Assembly (NCBI RefSeq): GCF_019973775.1
Contig: NZ_AP025032.1
Coordinates: forward strand, 2,976,001 to 3,040,000
Direction: 5' to 3'
DNA from: Aureimonas sp. SA4125
GTDB lineage: Bacteria > Pseudomonadota > Alphaproteobacteria > Rhizobiales > Rhizobiaceae
DNA: 64,000 nt
Under the pieces are notes generated by a model. It saw nothing but the letters and a program-made list of their open reading frames with translations. It was not told where the DNA came from and did no database searches. The position numbers and the translations under genes were made by a program. Below are positions 10,406 to 22,026 of this stretch, piece by piece (within the stretch, counting starts at the first letter, position 1; every line of letters begins with the position of its first letter).

Positions 10406-12337
10406 TCAGTCCACCATTACCTGGTCGATGAGCCGCACCAGATCCTTCTGGCGGAAAGGCTTGGACAGCATCGGCAGCGCCGAGTCGATCCCGGGCGGAA
10501 GCTCGATATAGCCGGTTGCCAGCACGACCGGCAGTTTGGGACGCTCGGCATGGGCGACCGTGGCAAGTTCCAGGCCGGTCATGTGCGGCATCGCATAGTC
10601 GGTGATCAACAGATCGATCGACTTTTCTCGCCGCAGGATATCGAGCGCCTGCTTGCCCGAACAGGCATCGAAGACGGTGTGGCCGAGATCCTCGAGCAAT
10701 GCGACGGTGTTCATGAGGACGAGCGCGTCGTCGTCGACCGCCAGGATGACGAACTTCCGCCCTTCGCCTGACTCAGTCCGCCCCGCTGCGCATTTTGAGG
10801 ACTTGGCGACGAGGGGCATTGCCGGCAGCCATAGCTCGGCTGTCGTTCCCTCCCCCTTCACGCTTTTCAGGACGAGGCGTCCGCCAGATTGGTCGGTCAG
10901 GCCGTCCACCATCGACAGGCCGAGGCCGGTTCCCTTGCCGATGCCCTTGGTGGTGAAGAAGGGTTCCCGGACGCGGGCCAGCGTCTCGGCGTCCATGCCG
11001 TCGCCCCTGTCGGTGACCGACAGGCAGATATAGGCACCCGGCTTCAGCCCGGTGCTGTGGCCCGGAAGCACCTTTTCAGATCGCGCGGCGATGACGATCG
11101 GCTCCCTGCTGCTGTTGGCGTCGGAGGCATTCATGGTCAGGTTCAAGAGCGCCAGTTCGATCTGGTTCGGGTCGGCGAAGATCGGTTCGATGTCCTCCGG
11201 AATATCGAACTTGAGGGCGCCGACGGACCCGAGCGATCGGGTGAGAAGGTCGGTAATGCCGCTCACCAAAGTCTGCAGGTCGACCGACACGGGTTCCAAC
11301 GCCTGTCGCCGGGCGAAGGCAAGCATGCGCTGGGTCAGCGCCGCACCGCGCTCGGCGCCCTTGATGGCGTTGTCGATGAGCGGCCGGACGCGCGGATCGG
11401 GCGGCAATCGCAACTTCAAGAGTTCCAGGCTACCGAGGATGGCCATCAGCAAATTATTGAAATCATGGGCGATGCCGCCCGTCAGCCGACCAATGGCTTC
11501 CATCTTCTGCGCCTGGAAGGCGATCTCCCGAGCCTCCAAGAGAGCCAAATCGGCGTCCCGCTTGGCTGTGGTGTCGCGCGTGACCTTGGCAAAACCGACG
11601 AGCTCGCCGCGATCGCTGCGGATGGGGTTGATGACGACGGTCGACCAGAAGCGCGACCCGTCCTTGCGCTGGCGCCACCCCTCCCCCTCGTAGCACCCAT
11701 CGCGCTTGGCTGCCTGCAGCGACCAAGTCGGCAGCCCGCTTTCCCGATCCTCGGGCGTGTAGAAGCGTGAGAAATGCTCACCGATGATCTCGGCTGGCGC
11801 GTAGCCGCTGATGCGCTCGGCGCCGAAGTTCCAGCTCGTGATCCTGCCGAAGGTATCGAGCATGTAGAGGCCATGATCCTTCACGCCCTGCACGAGCAGG
11901 CGGAACTGCTGTTCGCTCTGCTGCAGCGCCTCCTCGGCGATCTTGCGCTCGGTCAGGTCGCGGGTGATCTTGGCAAAGCCGAGGAGCTTTCCATCCGGCG
12001 AGCGAATTGCGTCGATGACCACATGCGCCCAGAACCGGCCGCCGTCCTTGCGCAGGCGCCAGCCCTCGGCTTCAAATCGCCCGACGGACGCTGCCGTATC
12101 CAGCGCTCTCTGCGGAACGCCCGACGCGCGCTCCTCCGGCAGATAGAAGCGCGAAAAATGCTCGCCGATGATTTCGAAGTCCGCATAGCCCTTGAAGCGC
12201 TGTGCCCCAGCGTTCCAGCTGGCGACGACACCGCTTGGATCCAGCATGTAGATCGCATAGTCGGTCACAGCCTCGACGAGAAGCTGGTAGCGGCTGGCTG
12301 CCAGTTGGGGCGGTTCAAAGCAGTCGGAATATTCCAT
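10406..12337 (-). CDS. Hybrid sensor histidine kinase, PAS-PAS-HisKA-HATPase-REC
   Basis: A 643-residue soluble hybrid kinase with no membrane segment or signal peptide. Domains in order are PAS (about 15-130), PAS (about 140-258), dimerisation/phosphoacceptor with His 291 in GGIAHDFNNLL, ATPase with N-box NLTMNASDA and GKGTGLGLSM, and a C-terminal receiver with Asp in LLITDYAMPH. The two PAS domains are close copies (EIIGEHFSRFY occurs in both), pointing to an internal duplication. GAGGTG lies nine bases upstream of the ATG. No response regulator gene is adjacent. The signal is unknown; the cytosolic PAS pair suggests an internal cue. Confidence 0.9.
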   Translation of the reverse strand: MEYSDCFEPPQLAASRYQLLVEAVTDYAIYMLDPSGVVASWNAGAQRFKGYADFEIIGEHFSRFYLPEERASGVPQRALDTAASVGRFEAEGWRLRKDGGRFWAHVVIDAIRSPDGKLLGFAKITRDLTERKIAEEALQQSEQQFRLLVQGVKDHGLYMLDTFGRITSWNFGAERISGYAPAEIIGEHFSRFYTPEDRESGLPTWSLQAAKRDGCYEGEGWRQRKDGSRFWSTVVINPIRSDRGELVGFAKVTRDTTAKRDADLALLEAREIAFQAQKMEAIGRLTGGIAHDFNNLLMAILGSLELLKLRLPPDPRVRPLIDNAIKGAERGAALTQRMLAFARRQALEPVSVDLQTLVSGITDLLTRSLGSVGALKFDIPEDIEPIFADPNQIELALLNLTMNASDANSSREPIVIAARSEKVLPGHSTGLKPGAYICLSVTDRGDGMDAETLARVREPFFTTKGIGKGTGLGLSMVDGLTDQSGGRLVLKSVKGEGTTAELWLPAMPLVAKSSKCAAGRTESGEGRKFVILAVDDDALVLMNTVALLEDLGHTVFDACSGKQALDILRREKSIDLLITDYAMPHMTGLELATVAHAERPKLPVVLATGYIELPPGIDSALPMLSKPFRQKDLVRLIDQVMVD

Positions 12338-12653
12338 AACGAATCACCTCGGCACCCAACTGAGAGTTCGTCTCATTAGCAGCCCTAAATCACTGAAAGC
12401 AAAGAGTGGTTTGGATCGTTACCCTGGCACGGGATCTGAATCTCGAGGTGACTTCGCGGAAGAAGGCACGCTCGGGCACCGAAAGAGAATAACATTCGCG
12501 GTGCCCAGACTACTCAGGGCCTCGCTGCGCAATGCGTGCGCCAGTGGAGGCAAATGCCTCTGCCAGAAGAGAATGCCGACGGGGTACCGAGTAAGGTCTA
12601 CCAAAGGCCGCGGGGACCGGTCGCGTCGTCCTGTCTGCAAGCGGGAGATCTGC
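12338..12653. other. Divergent intergenic region (histidine kinase / xthA)
   Basis: 316 bases separating the divergent histidine kinase and exonuclease III genes. It must hold both promoters. I see no RNA gene, no repeat and no convincing palindrome. The plus-strand frame of xthA is open back to 12411, but the upstream part has no conserved protein character, so it is treated as leader. Confidence 0.6.
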
Positions 12654-13424
12654 ATGAAGGTAGCCAGCTACAATATCAACAACGTGACCAGACGCCTGCC
12701 CAATCTTCTGGCGTGGCTGGACAGGGCAGGCCCTGACCTCGTCTGTCTGCAGGAACTGAAGGCCGCCCAGTCCAAATTTCCGCAGCAGGAGCTCGCGGCA
12801 GCCGGCTATCACGCGGTATGGCGGGGAGAAAAGCAGTGGAACGGCGTCGCCATTCTCGCCCGCGGCTCCCTGCCGATCGTCACCAACGATGCGCTCCCCG
12901 GCGACCCTGGAGACGGGCAGAGCCGCTACATCGAGGCCGCCTATCAGGGGGTGCTCGTCGCCTCGATCTACCTGCCGAACGGCAACCCGCAACCCGGGCC
13001 CAAATTCGACTACAAGCTTGCCTGGTTCGAGCGACTGATCGATCATGCCGCGACGCTGCAGGCGGCCGGCCTGCCGGTGATCCTTGCCGGCGATTACAAC
13101 GTCGCTCCGACCGATCGCGACATCTACTCCGTGAGGTCGCTGGCGGACAACGCATTGGTGCAGCCGGAAAGCCGCAAGGCATTCGCGCGCCTCCTGGCGG
13201 CCGGGTGGACCGATGCCGTCCGGACCCGGCATCCGGATGCGCCCATGTACAGTTTCTGGGACTACAAGCGCGAGGCCTGGGAACGCGATCACGGCATGCG
13301 TCTCGATCACCTTCTTCTCAGCGACAGCATCGCGCCGCGGCTTCTTGATGCCGGGGTCGACCGGAATGTCCGCGGGGAGAAAGGCGCCAGCGATCACGCA
13401 CCGGTCTGGGCAACGTTCAGATGA
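12654..13424 (+). CDS. xthA: Exodeoxyribonuclease III (AP endonuclease)
   Basis: A 256-residue endonuclease/exonuclease/phosphatase-fold enzyme that incises abasic sites and removes 3' blocking groups in base excision repair. It begins MKVASYNINNV and has the metal ligand Glu in CLQELK, GVAILAR, the catalytic Asp/Asn of AGDYNVAPTDRD, RLDHLL and the terminal GASDHAPVWA containing the catalytic Asp-His pair. The ATG at 12654 gives the normal family length and is preceded by GGGAG. It stands alone as a single gene, divergent from the histidine kinase. Confidence 0.95.
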   Translation: MKVASYNINNVTRRLPNLLAWLDRAGPDLVCLQELKAAQSKFPQQELAAAGYHAVWRGEKQWNGVAILARGSLPIVTNDALPGDPGDGQSRYIEAAYQGVLVASIYLPNGNPQPGPKFDYKLAWFERLIDHAATLQAAGLPVILAGDYNVAPTDRDIYSVRSLADNALVQPESRKAFARLLAAGWTDAVRTRHPDAPMYSFWDYKREAWERDHGMRLDHLLLSDSIAPRLLDAGVDRNVRGEKGASDHAPVWATFR

Positions 13425-13598
13425 GGCCATTTGCGGCGGGGGCAAGGGGCGATTGGGATGAGACACCACGAGGGGCACCTCATCGGCGCTGTCTCGAATA
13501 CCTTGGCGACGCAGCGCAACCTCCGTCCGGACTGACCGTTGAACAGGGCCGCCGAAAGTGCTCCAGGGGTATCGCATCCCGCCGCGACGAGGACCTCC

Positions 13599-15614
13599 AT
13601 GCCGACACCTTCTCGCCTGCCGGAAACGATGCGCAGCGACATACCAGCCATTGCGCCCGGCGCGGGCCTCCAGAGCCTTGCCGTTTCCGTCGTGGTGATC
13701 GCGGCGCTCTACTTCGGGCGCGACATCTTCGTTCCGCTGGCGCTGGCGACGCTTTTGAGCTTTGCCCTCGCGCCGATCATCTCGAAGCTTCGCCGCCTGC
13801 ACGTGCCGCGCACGCCGGCCGTGATCTTCGTCGTCCTCATGGCCTTCATCGCCATTCTGGGATTTGGCGCGCTGGTGGCCGGACAGGTCTCGCAGCTCGG
13901 CAGCAACCTGCCGAAATACCAGTACAACATCCAGACGAAGATCCGCGACCTGCGCTCCAGCGCCACCGGCGGCGGCGTCATCGAACATGCTTCCGAAATG
14001 CTTCAGAAGCTGAGCGAGGAGATCGACGAACCCGATGAGGCGCCGGCCAGCACCCGGGCGACCACATCCACGTCGACCGAGCCCGCACCGCCGGAACCGA
14101 TCCCCGTCCGGATCCAGCAGCCTGATCCCGCACCGTTCGAGATGCTGCAGACCATCGTCGGACCGCTGATCTCGCCGCTGGCGACGGGCGGCGTCGTGAT
14201 CGTCTTCGTCATCTTCATCCTCCTGCAAAGAGAGGACCTCCGTGACCGCTTCATTCGGCTTGCGGGCGGCAATGACCTGCACCGTACGACACGAGCGCTC
14301 AGCGATGCTGGCAAGCGCGTGGCGAAATACCTGCTGATGCAGCTCGTCGTGAACACCACCTACGGCATCCCGATCGGTGTCGGCCTCTGGTTCATCGGCG
14401 TCCCCAATCCGCTTCTCTGGGGCATGCTCGCCACCGTCCTGCGCTTCGTTCCCTATATCGGCCCCTTCATCGCCATGCTCTTTCCCATGGTGCTGGCGGT
14501 GGCGGTCGACCCCGGCTGGTCCATGCTGTTCTGGACAGCGTCTTTGTTCATCGGCATCGAGCTGGTCAGCAACAATGTCGTCGAACCCTGGCTTTATGGC
14601 GCCAGCACGGGTCTTTCGTCGGTGGCGATCATCGTCGCCGCGATCTTCTGGACATGGTTGTGGGGTCCTATCGGGCTGCTGCTGTCAACGCCGCTGACCG
14701 TCTGCCTCGTCGTCCTCGGCGAACATGTTCCGCAGTTTTCCTTTCTGCATGTGCTTCTGGGAAGCCAACCCGTGCTCTCCCCGCATGAGCAGATCTACCA
14801 GCGGCTTCTGGCTGGGGACCCCTATGAGGCGACGGAAAAGGCCGAAGACTACCTTGAAGAGCACTCGCTGCGCGACTTCTACGACGACGTGGCGCTGCCA
14901 GCGCTCGCGCTTGTCGAGCAGGACCGGGCACGCGGCGTGCTGGACGAAGTCCGCCGGGCCCGGGTCGCCGACGGGGCACGCACCCTCGTCGACAACCTGT
15001 CCGACCATCAGGATGTCGTTCCCGCCGAGGCTGACGTAGAGCCCAAGGATACCCCCGAAAGCATCGTCGTTGAAGGCGAGGAGGTTCCTCCCCTGGTCTA
15101 CGCGACGCGCCCCGGCTGGGAAAAAGACGCCGTGCTGTGCGCAGGCGGACGCGGCAATCTCGACGACGTGGCGTCGGAAATGCTGGCGCAAGTTCTCTCG
15201 CAGGATGCGATCGGAACGCAGGCCGTGTCCTTCGAGGAACTTGCGGCAGAAAAATATACGAGGCTGGACCTGCAGGGTGTCCAGATGATCTGCCTTTCCT
15301 TCATGAATGCCGAGTCCGTCGTGCATGCCCGCTATCTCGTCCGGCGCCTGCGACGCCGCACGAGCGTTCCGATCCTCGTCGGCTTCTGGTCGTTACCTCC
15401 GGGGGAAGCTGACCGGCTGGAGCTCGTGAAGACGACGCGCGCGGACATGTCGGCGACGACTTTGGCCGAGGCGATCACGCAGATCGAGGCGCGCGCCAAG
15501 GTCGCCGTCGAACAGGAGGCGATCGTCACGCCCGAAACGCCAGACGCGGCGACCGTCGTCGCAGAAGATCCCACCGAGCCGCTGGCGCCCGGCTGGCAGC
15601 CTCTTCCTGGCTGA
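13599..15614 (+). CDS. AI-2E family transporter (PerM-like) with long C-terminal cytosolic extension
   Basis: A 671-residue membrane protein. Residues 1 to about 380 form the PerM/AI-2E transporter domain, with an N-terminal helix pair, a Pro/Thr-rich linker about residue 155-190, and the conserved VPNPLLWGMLATVLRFVPYIG and GLLLSTPLTVC regions. Members of this family act as exporters or ion antiporters, and substrates vary. The last 290 residues are soluble. About 500-620 resemble the alpha/beta cobalamin-binding-like fold (VLCAGGRGNLDDVASEMLA, VPILVGFWSLP) but lack the DxHxxG B12 ligand motif. The ATG at 13599 follows a GAGGA ribosome site; the frame is open 60 bases further. Confidence 0.85.
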   Translation: MPTPSRLPETMRSDIPAIAPGAGLQSLAVSVVVIAALYFGRDIFVPLALATLLSFALAPIISKLRRLHVPRTPAVIFVVLMAFIAILGFGALVAGQVSQLGSNLPKYQYNIQTKIRDLRSSATGGGVIEHASEMLQKLSEEIDEPDEAPASTRATTSTSTEPAPPEPIPVRIQQPDPAPFEMLQTIVGPLISPLATGGVVIVFVIFILLQREDLRDRFIRLAGGNDLHRTTRALSDAGKRVAKYLLMQLVVNTTYGIPIGVGLWFIGVPNPLLWGMLATVLRFVPYIGPFIAMLFPMVLAVAVDPGWSMLFWTASLFIGIELVSNNVVEPWLYGASTGLSSVAIIVAAIFWTWLWGPIGLLLSTPLTVCLVVLGEHVPQFSFLHVLLGSQPVLSPHEQIYQRLLAGDPYEATEKAEDYLEEHSLRDFYDDVALPALALVEQDRARGVLDEVRRARVADGARTLVDNLSDHQDVVPAEADVEPKDTPESIVVEGEEVPPLVYATRPGWEKDAVLCAGGRGNLDDVASEMLAQVLSQDAIGTQAVSFEELAAEKYTRLDLQGVQMICLSFMNAESVVHARYLVRRLRRRTSVPILVGFWSLPPGEADRLELVKTTRADMSATTLAEAITQIEARAKVAVEQEAIVTPETPDAATVVAEDPTEPLAPGWQPLPG

Positions 15615-15749
15615 CGGATCAACTGAGCCGCGAGGTTGAGAGAAACGGCACAGGAGAAGGCTGGTCAACGGGACCCGCCTCCCTTAAACACGCGGCATGT
15701 GCCGCCAAAGGTCGAAATTCTTCGAACTGCCGAACCGTCCCGTCGCCCC

Positions 15750-16334
15750 ATGCAGCCCCTGCTCCTGATCAGCCGTTCCATCGACCGAATGAATGCCGGC
15801 TTCGCCGTGATTGCCGACTACTGCGTGCTGTTCGCCGTCCTCATCAGCGCGGCCAACGCGGCGGTGCTCTGGCTGGTCGGGCGCATTCCGTCCTGGCTGA
15901 ACCCGGTTCCCGACGGCATCATCAACAATTTCTCCAACAGCTTTCTCGAGATCCAGTGGTATCTCTTCGCCGCGGTGGTGATGCTCGGTGCATCCTACAC
16001 GCTGAAGCTCAATGGGCATGTGAGGGTGGATATCATCTATTCCTCCCTCAGCGACCGCGGCCGGCTCAAGGTCGACATCTTCGGGATCCTCGTCTTCATG
16101 ATGCCGATCCTGACATTCTTCCTCTGGCTTTCCTGGCCGTTCTTCTGGCAATCCTTCGTATCGAGCGAGATGTCGAACAATGCCGGCGGGCTGATCCTCT
16201 GGCCGGCCAAGCTGATGTTGCCGCTGGGATTTACGCTGCTGTGGCTGCAAGGCGTGTCTGAATTGATCAAGCGTGTCGCCGCCATGATGGGCCTGATCCG
16301 GCTCGAAACGAGATACGACAAGCCGACGCAATAG
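15750..16334 (+). CDS. dctQ: TRAP transporter small permease (DctQ)
   Basis: A 194-residue protein with four predicted membrane helices, the DctQ subunit of a TRAP dicarboxylate/keto-acid type importer. The family features are visible: the first helix with AVLISAANAAVLWLV, the EIQWYLFAAVVMLGASYTLK block and the NGHVRVDI motif before helix three. I chose the ATG at 15750 (MQPLLLIS); earlier in-frame codons lie in a stretch without membrane or family character. It is followed after 93 bases by the large permease gene. The matching binding protein is encoded on the opposite strand downstream. Confidence 0.9.
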   Translation: MQPLLLISRSIDRMNAGFAVIADYCVLFAVLISAANAAVLWLVGRIPSWLNPVPDGIINNFSNSFLEIQWYLFAAVVMLGASYTLKLNGHVRVDIIYSSLSDRGRLKVDIFGILVFMMPILTFFLWLSWPFFWQSFVSSEMSNNAGGLILWPAKLMLPLGFTLLWLQGVSELIKRVAAMMGLIRLETRYDKPTQ

Positions 16335-16427
16335 CGGCGCTGGCGACACCCCTGGATCACCGCACCCCGGACGAGCCGAGCGGTCAAGCATCCAGCCTCT
16401 GAAGCACTGGGCGGAACGCAGAAGCAC

Positions 16428-18050
<1,623 letters not shown>

Positions 18051-18110
18051 GTTTTGAAGTTTGGGCAGCAAGCCGTGGCGCATGCGCCCAGGCCGCCGCC
18101 GCCATCTGGT

Positions 18111-18245
18111 CGTCCTCGCGCAAGGCGCGGGGATCCATGCCGAAACGCCATCATCGCTGATCTGGATCAGGACGGCACCGTCTACCGTCCTCGAACGCGA
18201 ATGGCGGGTTGGCATGGATCCCCGGGGCGACAGCCCCGAGGAGGA
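18111..18245. repeat. Inverted pair of REP-like elements
   Basis: Two copies of GTCCTCG-[GC-rich hairpin]-GGGGATCCATGCC lie head to head. Perfect 14-base arms CGGGGATCCATGCC (18128-18141) and GGCATGGATCCCCG (18211-18224) are separated by 69 bases. Outside each arm is a small stem: CTCGCGC/GCGCGGG on the left and GGGGC-GACA-GCCCC on the right. Between them GGACGG/CCGTCC can also pair. The pattern matches the widespread alphaproteobacterial interspersed palindromes found between convergent genes, here between dctM and dctP. It may act as a bidirectional mRNA end or a mobile REP pair. Confidence 0.7.
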
Positions 18246-18295
18246 CGAACTGAGGAGGCGCCCCTCGCCGCCACCAGACGGGGGGGCGTCTTGCT

Positions 18296-19564
<1,269 letters not shown>

Positions 19565-19588
19565 TCAGCCCGAGATGGCCATTTTCGC

Positions 19589-20374
19589 TCAGCTGCCGCA
19601 CGCCCCCAGACTTGCCCGACCGTCCGTTGCCGCAGCTTCCAGAAGGCCGGACAGATAGGACTTGGCTGCCGCACAGGCATCAACGAGCCCGTCGCCGCGT
19701 GCAAGCCGGACCGTGATCGCCGTGGCAAGGCGGCAGCCGGTACCGCGCAGATTCGCCGGCGCGCGCCGTGACGAAATGCGCCGGGGCGCGCCGCGGTGGC
19801 GCTCGAATAACAGGTCCTCAGCCTCCGCCCCTTCCGCATGCCCGCCCTTGACGAGAATCGCCCGTGCACCCGCGCGCATCACGACGACCGCCTGCTGCGC
19901 GACCGAGTCTGCCGGGGATGCGCCGAGGAGAAGCGACAGATGGCGCAGCTCCAGAAGGTTCGGCGTCACCAGCGCGGCGATGGGCAAGAGGCACTCGACG
20001 AGCGCCAGGACGCCCGCATCGTCCAGAAGCCTTGCCCCCGAGCTCGACATCAGCACGGGATCGACGACCACGGGGCGATGTTCGGCAAAATTGTGCAGCG
20101 TCGCGGCAACGGCCTCCACGCAGGCGGCGTTGCCCAGCATGCCGATCTTGATGCCGCGGACGAGCCCGTCGGCGAGCGCCATGTCGATCTGCCGGCAAAC
20201 AAGCGCCGGCGGCAGGTCGTGCACCGCGCCGACGGCGTCGTCTGTCTGGGCGGTCACGGCGGTGACCGCCCAGCGCAGCCTCGCCCCGAACGCCTCGGCC
20301 GCCAGAAGATCGGCCGCAAGGCCGGCGCCGCCGCTGGAATCCGATCCGGCAATGGCAAGGACCGTCGGCGCCAT
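19589..20374 (-). CDS. thiD: Hydroxymethylpyrimidine / phosphomethylpyrimidine kinase
   Basis: A 261-residue ribokinase-fold kinase that phosphorylates HMP and HMP-P to HMP-PP for thiamine synthesis. Seen in the sequence are the N-terminal AIAGSDSSGGAGLAADL, the substrate region AVTAVTAQ, DPVLMSSSG, TPNLLEL, VKGGHAEG and the anion-hole block GTGCRLATAI. The ATG overlaps the thiE stop (ATGA), making it the last gene of the thiCOSGED operon. Codon 262 is the stop. Confidence 0.95.
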   Translation of the reverse strand: MAPTVLAIAGSDSSGGAGLAADLLAAEAFGARLRWAVTAVTAQTDDAVGAVHDLPPALVCRQIDMALADGLVRGIKIGMLGNAACVEAVAATLHNFAEHRPVVVDPVLMSSSGARLLDDAGVLALVECLLPIAALVTPNLLELRHLSLLLGASPADSVAQQAVVVMRAGARAILVKGGHAEGAEAEDLLFERHRGAPRRISSRRAPANLRGTGCRLATAITVRLARGDGLVDACAAAKSYLSGLLEAAATDGRASLGACGS

Positions 20375-21039
20375 CACGGCAGCACTCGCCGCGGCATGGC
20401 CTCGGCGCGGATGGAGCCGGCACGCCGCGCCGCCGTCGCGTCGAGCCATTGCCGGCAGCGCGCTCCCGGATCGGCATGGCGGGTGATGTCGGTGACGACC
20501 GCGGCACTGTCGGCGCCTTCGGCAAAGACGAGCGGCAGCCGCTCCACCGTGACGCCGCCGATCGCGACGAGCGGCAGCGCGCCGATCCGGGCCCGCCAGG
20601 CGCGCAGGCGCTCGGGTGTCTGCGGTGCCCAGGGCATCTGTTTCAGGATGGTCGGCCAGATCGGTCCGAGCGCGACATAGTCGGGCCGGGCGGCCAGCGC
20701 GGTCTGCAGTTCGGCCTCGTCGTGGGTGGACAGGCCGAGTTTCACGCCGGCGCTTGAGATCGCGCCACGATCGGCCGCGGCGAGATCCTCCTGCCCGAGA
20801 TGGACGATGTCGCAGCCCTCCTCGATCGCCAGACGCCAGTGATCGTTGACGACGAGTTGGCAGCCATGCGCCGTGCAGACGGAGCGGGCAGCACGGATCT
20901 CGGCTCGCAGCGCCGGTGCCGGCAGGTCTTTCACCCTCAATTGCACGAGCCTGACGCCGAGCGGCACCAGCCGCTCGATCCACGCTGCCGTATCGACGAT
21001 AAGGTAGAACGGATCGAGCCGCAGCGGCGCCGCGCTCAC
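20374..21039 (-). CDS. thiE: Thiamine phosphate synthase
   Basis: A 221-residue TIM-barrel enzyme joining HMP-PP and thiazole phosphate to thiamine phosphate. Family blocks visible are [61 protein letters not shown] and [11 protein letters not shown]. The start is a GTG at 21037-21039 overlapping the thiG TGA by four bases (GTGA); there is no suitable ATG nearby and this gives the family length. A C-terminal tail of about 25 residues extends beyond the barrel. Confidence 0.94.
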   Translation of the reverse strand: MSAAPLRLDPFYLIVDTAAWIERLVPLGVRLVQLRVKDLPAPALRAEIRAARSVCTAHGCQLVVNDHWRLAIEEGCDIVHLGQEDLAAADRGAISSAGVKLGLSTHDEAELQTALAARPDYVALGPIWPTILKQMPWAPQTPERLRAWRARIGALPLVAIGGVTVERLPLVFAEGADSAAVVTDITRHADPGARCRQWLDATAARRAGSIRAEAMPRRVLP

Positions 21040-21827
21040 GCCAGCACCGCCTGGCCGAACACCGGCGTCGAGGGGGCAGCCATGTCGCGCGGGTTCATCA
21101 GTCCTGCCTCGTAGCCGAGCCGTCCGGCCTCCACGGCAAGTGCAAAGGCCTTCGCCATCCCGGCGGGATCGTCGGCGCCCGCCACCGCCGTGTTCAGGAG
21201 CACGCCGTCGAAGCCGAGTTCCATCGCCGCAGCCGCATGCGAGGGAGCCCCGATGCCGGCGTCGATGATCATCGTGACACCAGGAAAATGCGCACGCAGC
21301 GAGCGCAGGCCGTAGACGTTGTTCAACCCGCGGGCCGAACCGATCGGCGCGCCCCAGGGCATCAGCACGCGGCAGCCGGCCCGCAGCAGGCGCTCGGCGG
21401 CGACCAGGTCCTCCGTCATATAGGGCAGAACGTCGAACCCCTCGCTGACAAGAATGCCGGCCGCCTCGACGAGGCCGAAAAGGTCGGGCTGCAGGGTATC
21501 GGCCTCGCCGATGACCTCGAGCTTGATCAGCGTCGTGCCAAAGACCTCGCGCGCCATGTGGGCGGTCGACACCGCCTCCTTCACCGAATGGCAACCGGCG
21601 GTGTTCGGCAGGATGGCGACGCCGAGGTCCCTCACCAGCTGCCAGAAGTTCTGGCCCGCGGCATCCTGCCCCGCCCCACTTTGCCGGCCGAGCGTTTCGC
21701 GGCGGAGCGACACGGTGACGAGCGCCGGGCCCGCCGCCCTCACAGCCCCGGCGAGGATCGCGGGCGAGGGATATTGCGCCGTGCCGAGCATCAGCCGCGA
21801 CGAAAAATTCTGTCCGTAGATGTCCAT
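21036..21827 (-). CDS. thiG: Thiazole synthase
   Basis: A 263-residue TIM-barrel enzyme forming the thiazole phosphate ring from deoxyxylulose phosphate, ThiS thiocarboxylate and dehydroglycine. The active-site Lys lies in LIKLEVIGE, with [21 protein letters not shown] and [12 protein letters not shown] also visible. GGGAGG sits five bases before the chosen ATG (21825-21827); this ribosome site is inside the end of thiS, so the two genes are closely coupled. It follows thiS by one base. Confidence 0.96.
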   Translation of the reverse strand: MDIYGQNFSSRLMLGTAQYPSPAILAGAVRAAGPALVTVSLRRETLGRQSGAGQDAAGQNFWQLVRDLGVAILPNTAGCHSVKEAVSTAHMAREVFGTTLIKLEVIGEADTLQPDLFGLVEAAGILVSEGFDVLPYMTEDLVAAERLLRAGCRVLMPWGAPIGSARGLNNVYGLRSLRAHFPGVTMIIDAGIGAPSHAAAAMELGFDGVLLNTAVAGADDPAGMAKAFALAVEAGRLGYEAGLMNPRDMAAPSTPVFGQAVLA

Positions 21828-21828
21828 C

Positions 21829-22026
21829 TCAACCTCCCTGCATCGGCGCGAGGATCTCGACCGCATCGCCATCCAGAAGCCGCGTCCCGGGCCGGTCGCA
21901 TGCCGGCACGAATTCGCGGTTCACCGCGGTGCCGACGACCGCTCCGGCAAGACCGAGCTCCAACATGGCCTCGTCGAGTGTCCCGGCGCTGAGCTCCCGG
22001 CTTTCGCCATTGACGGTGATCCTCAT
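21829..22026 (-). CDS. thiS: Sulfur carrier protein ThiS
   Basis: A 65-residue ubiquitin-fold sulfur carrier ending in the required Gly-Gly (PMQGG), which is adenylated and thiocarboxylated to deliver sulfur to thiazole synthase. It begins [12 protein letters not shown], typical of ThiS. The ATG overlaps the thiO stop (ATGA) and the stop is one base from thiG. No thiF adenylyltransferase is seen in the operon, so a homologue elsewhere must activate it. Confidence 0.94.
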   Translation of the reverse strand: MRITVNGESRELSAGTLDEAMLELGLAGAVVGTAVNREFVPACDRPGTRLLDGDAVEILAPMQGG

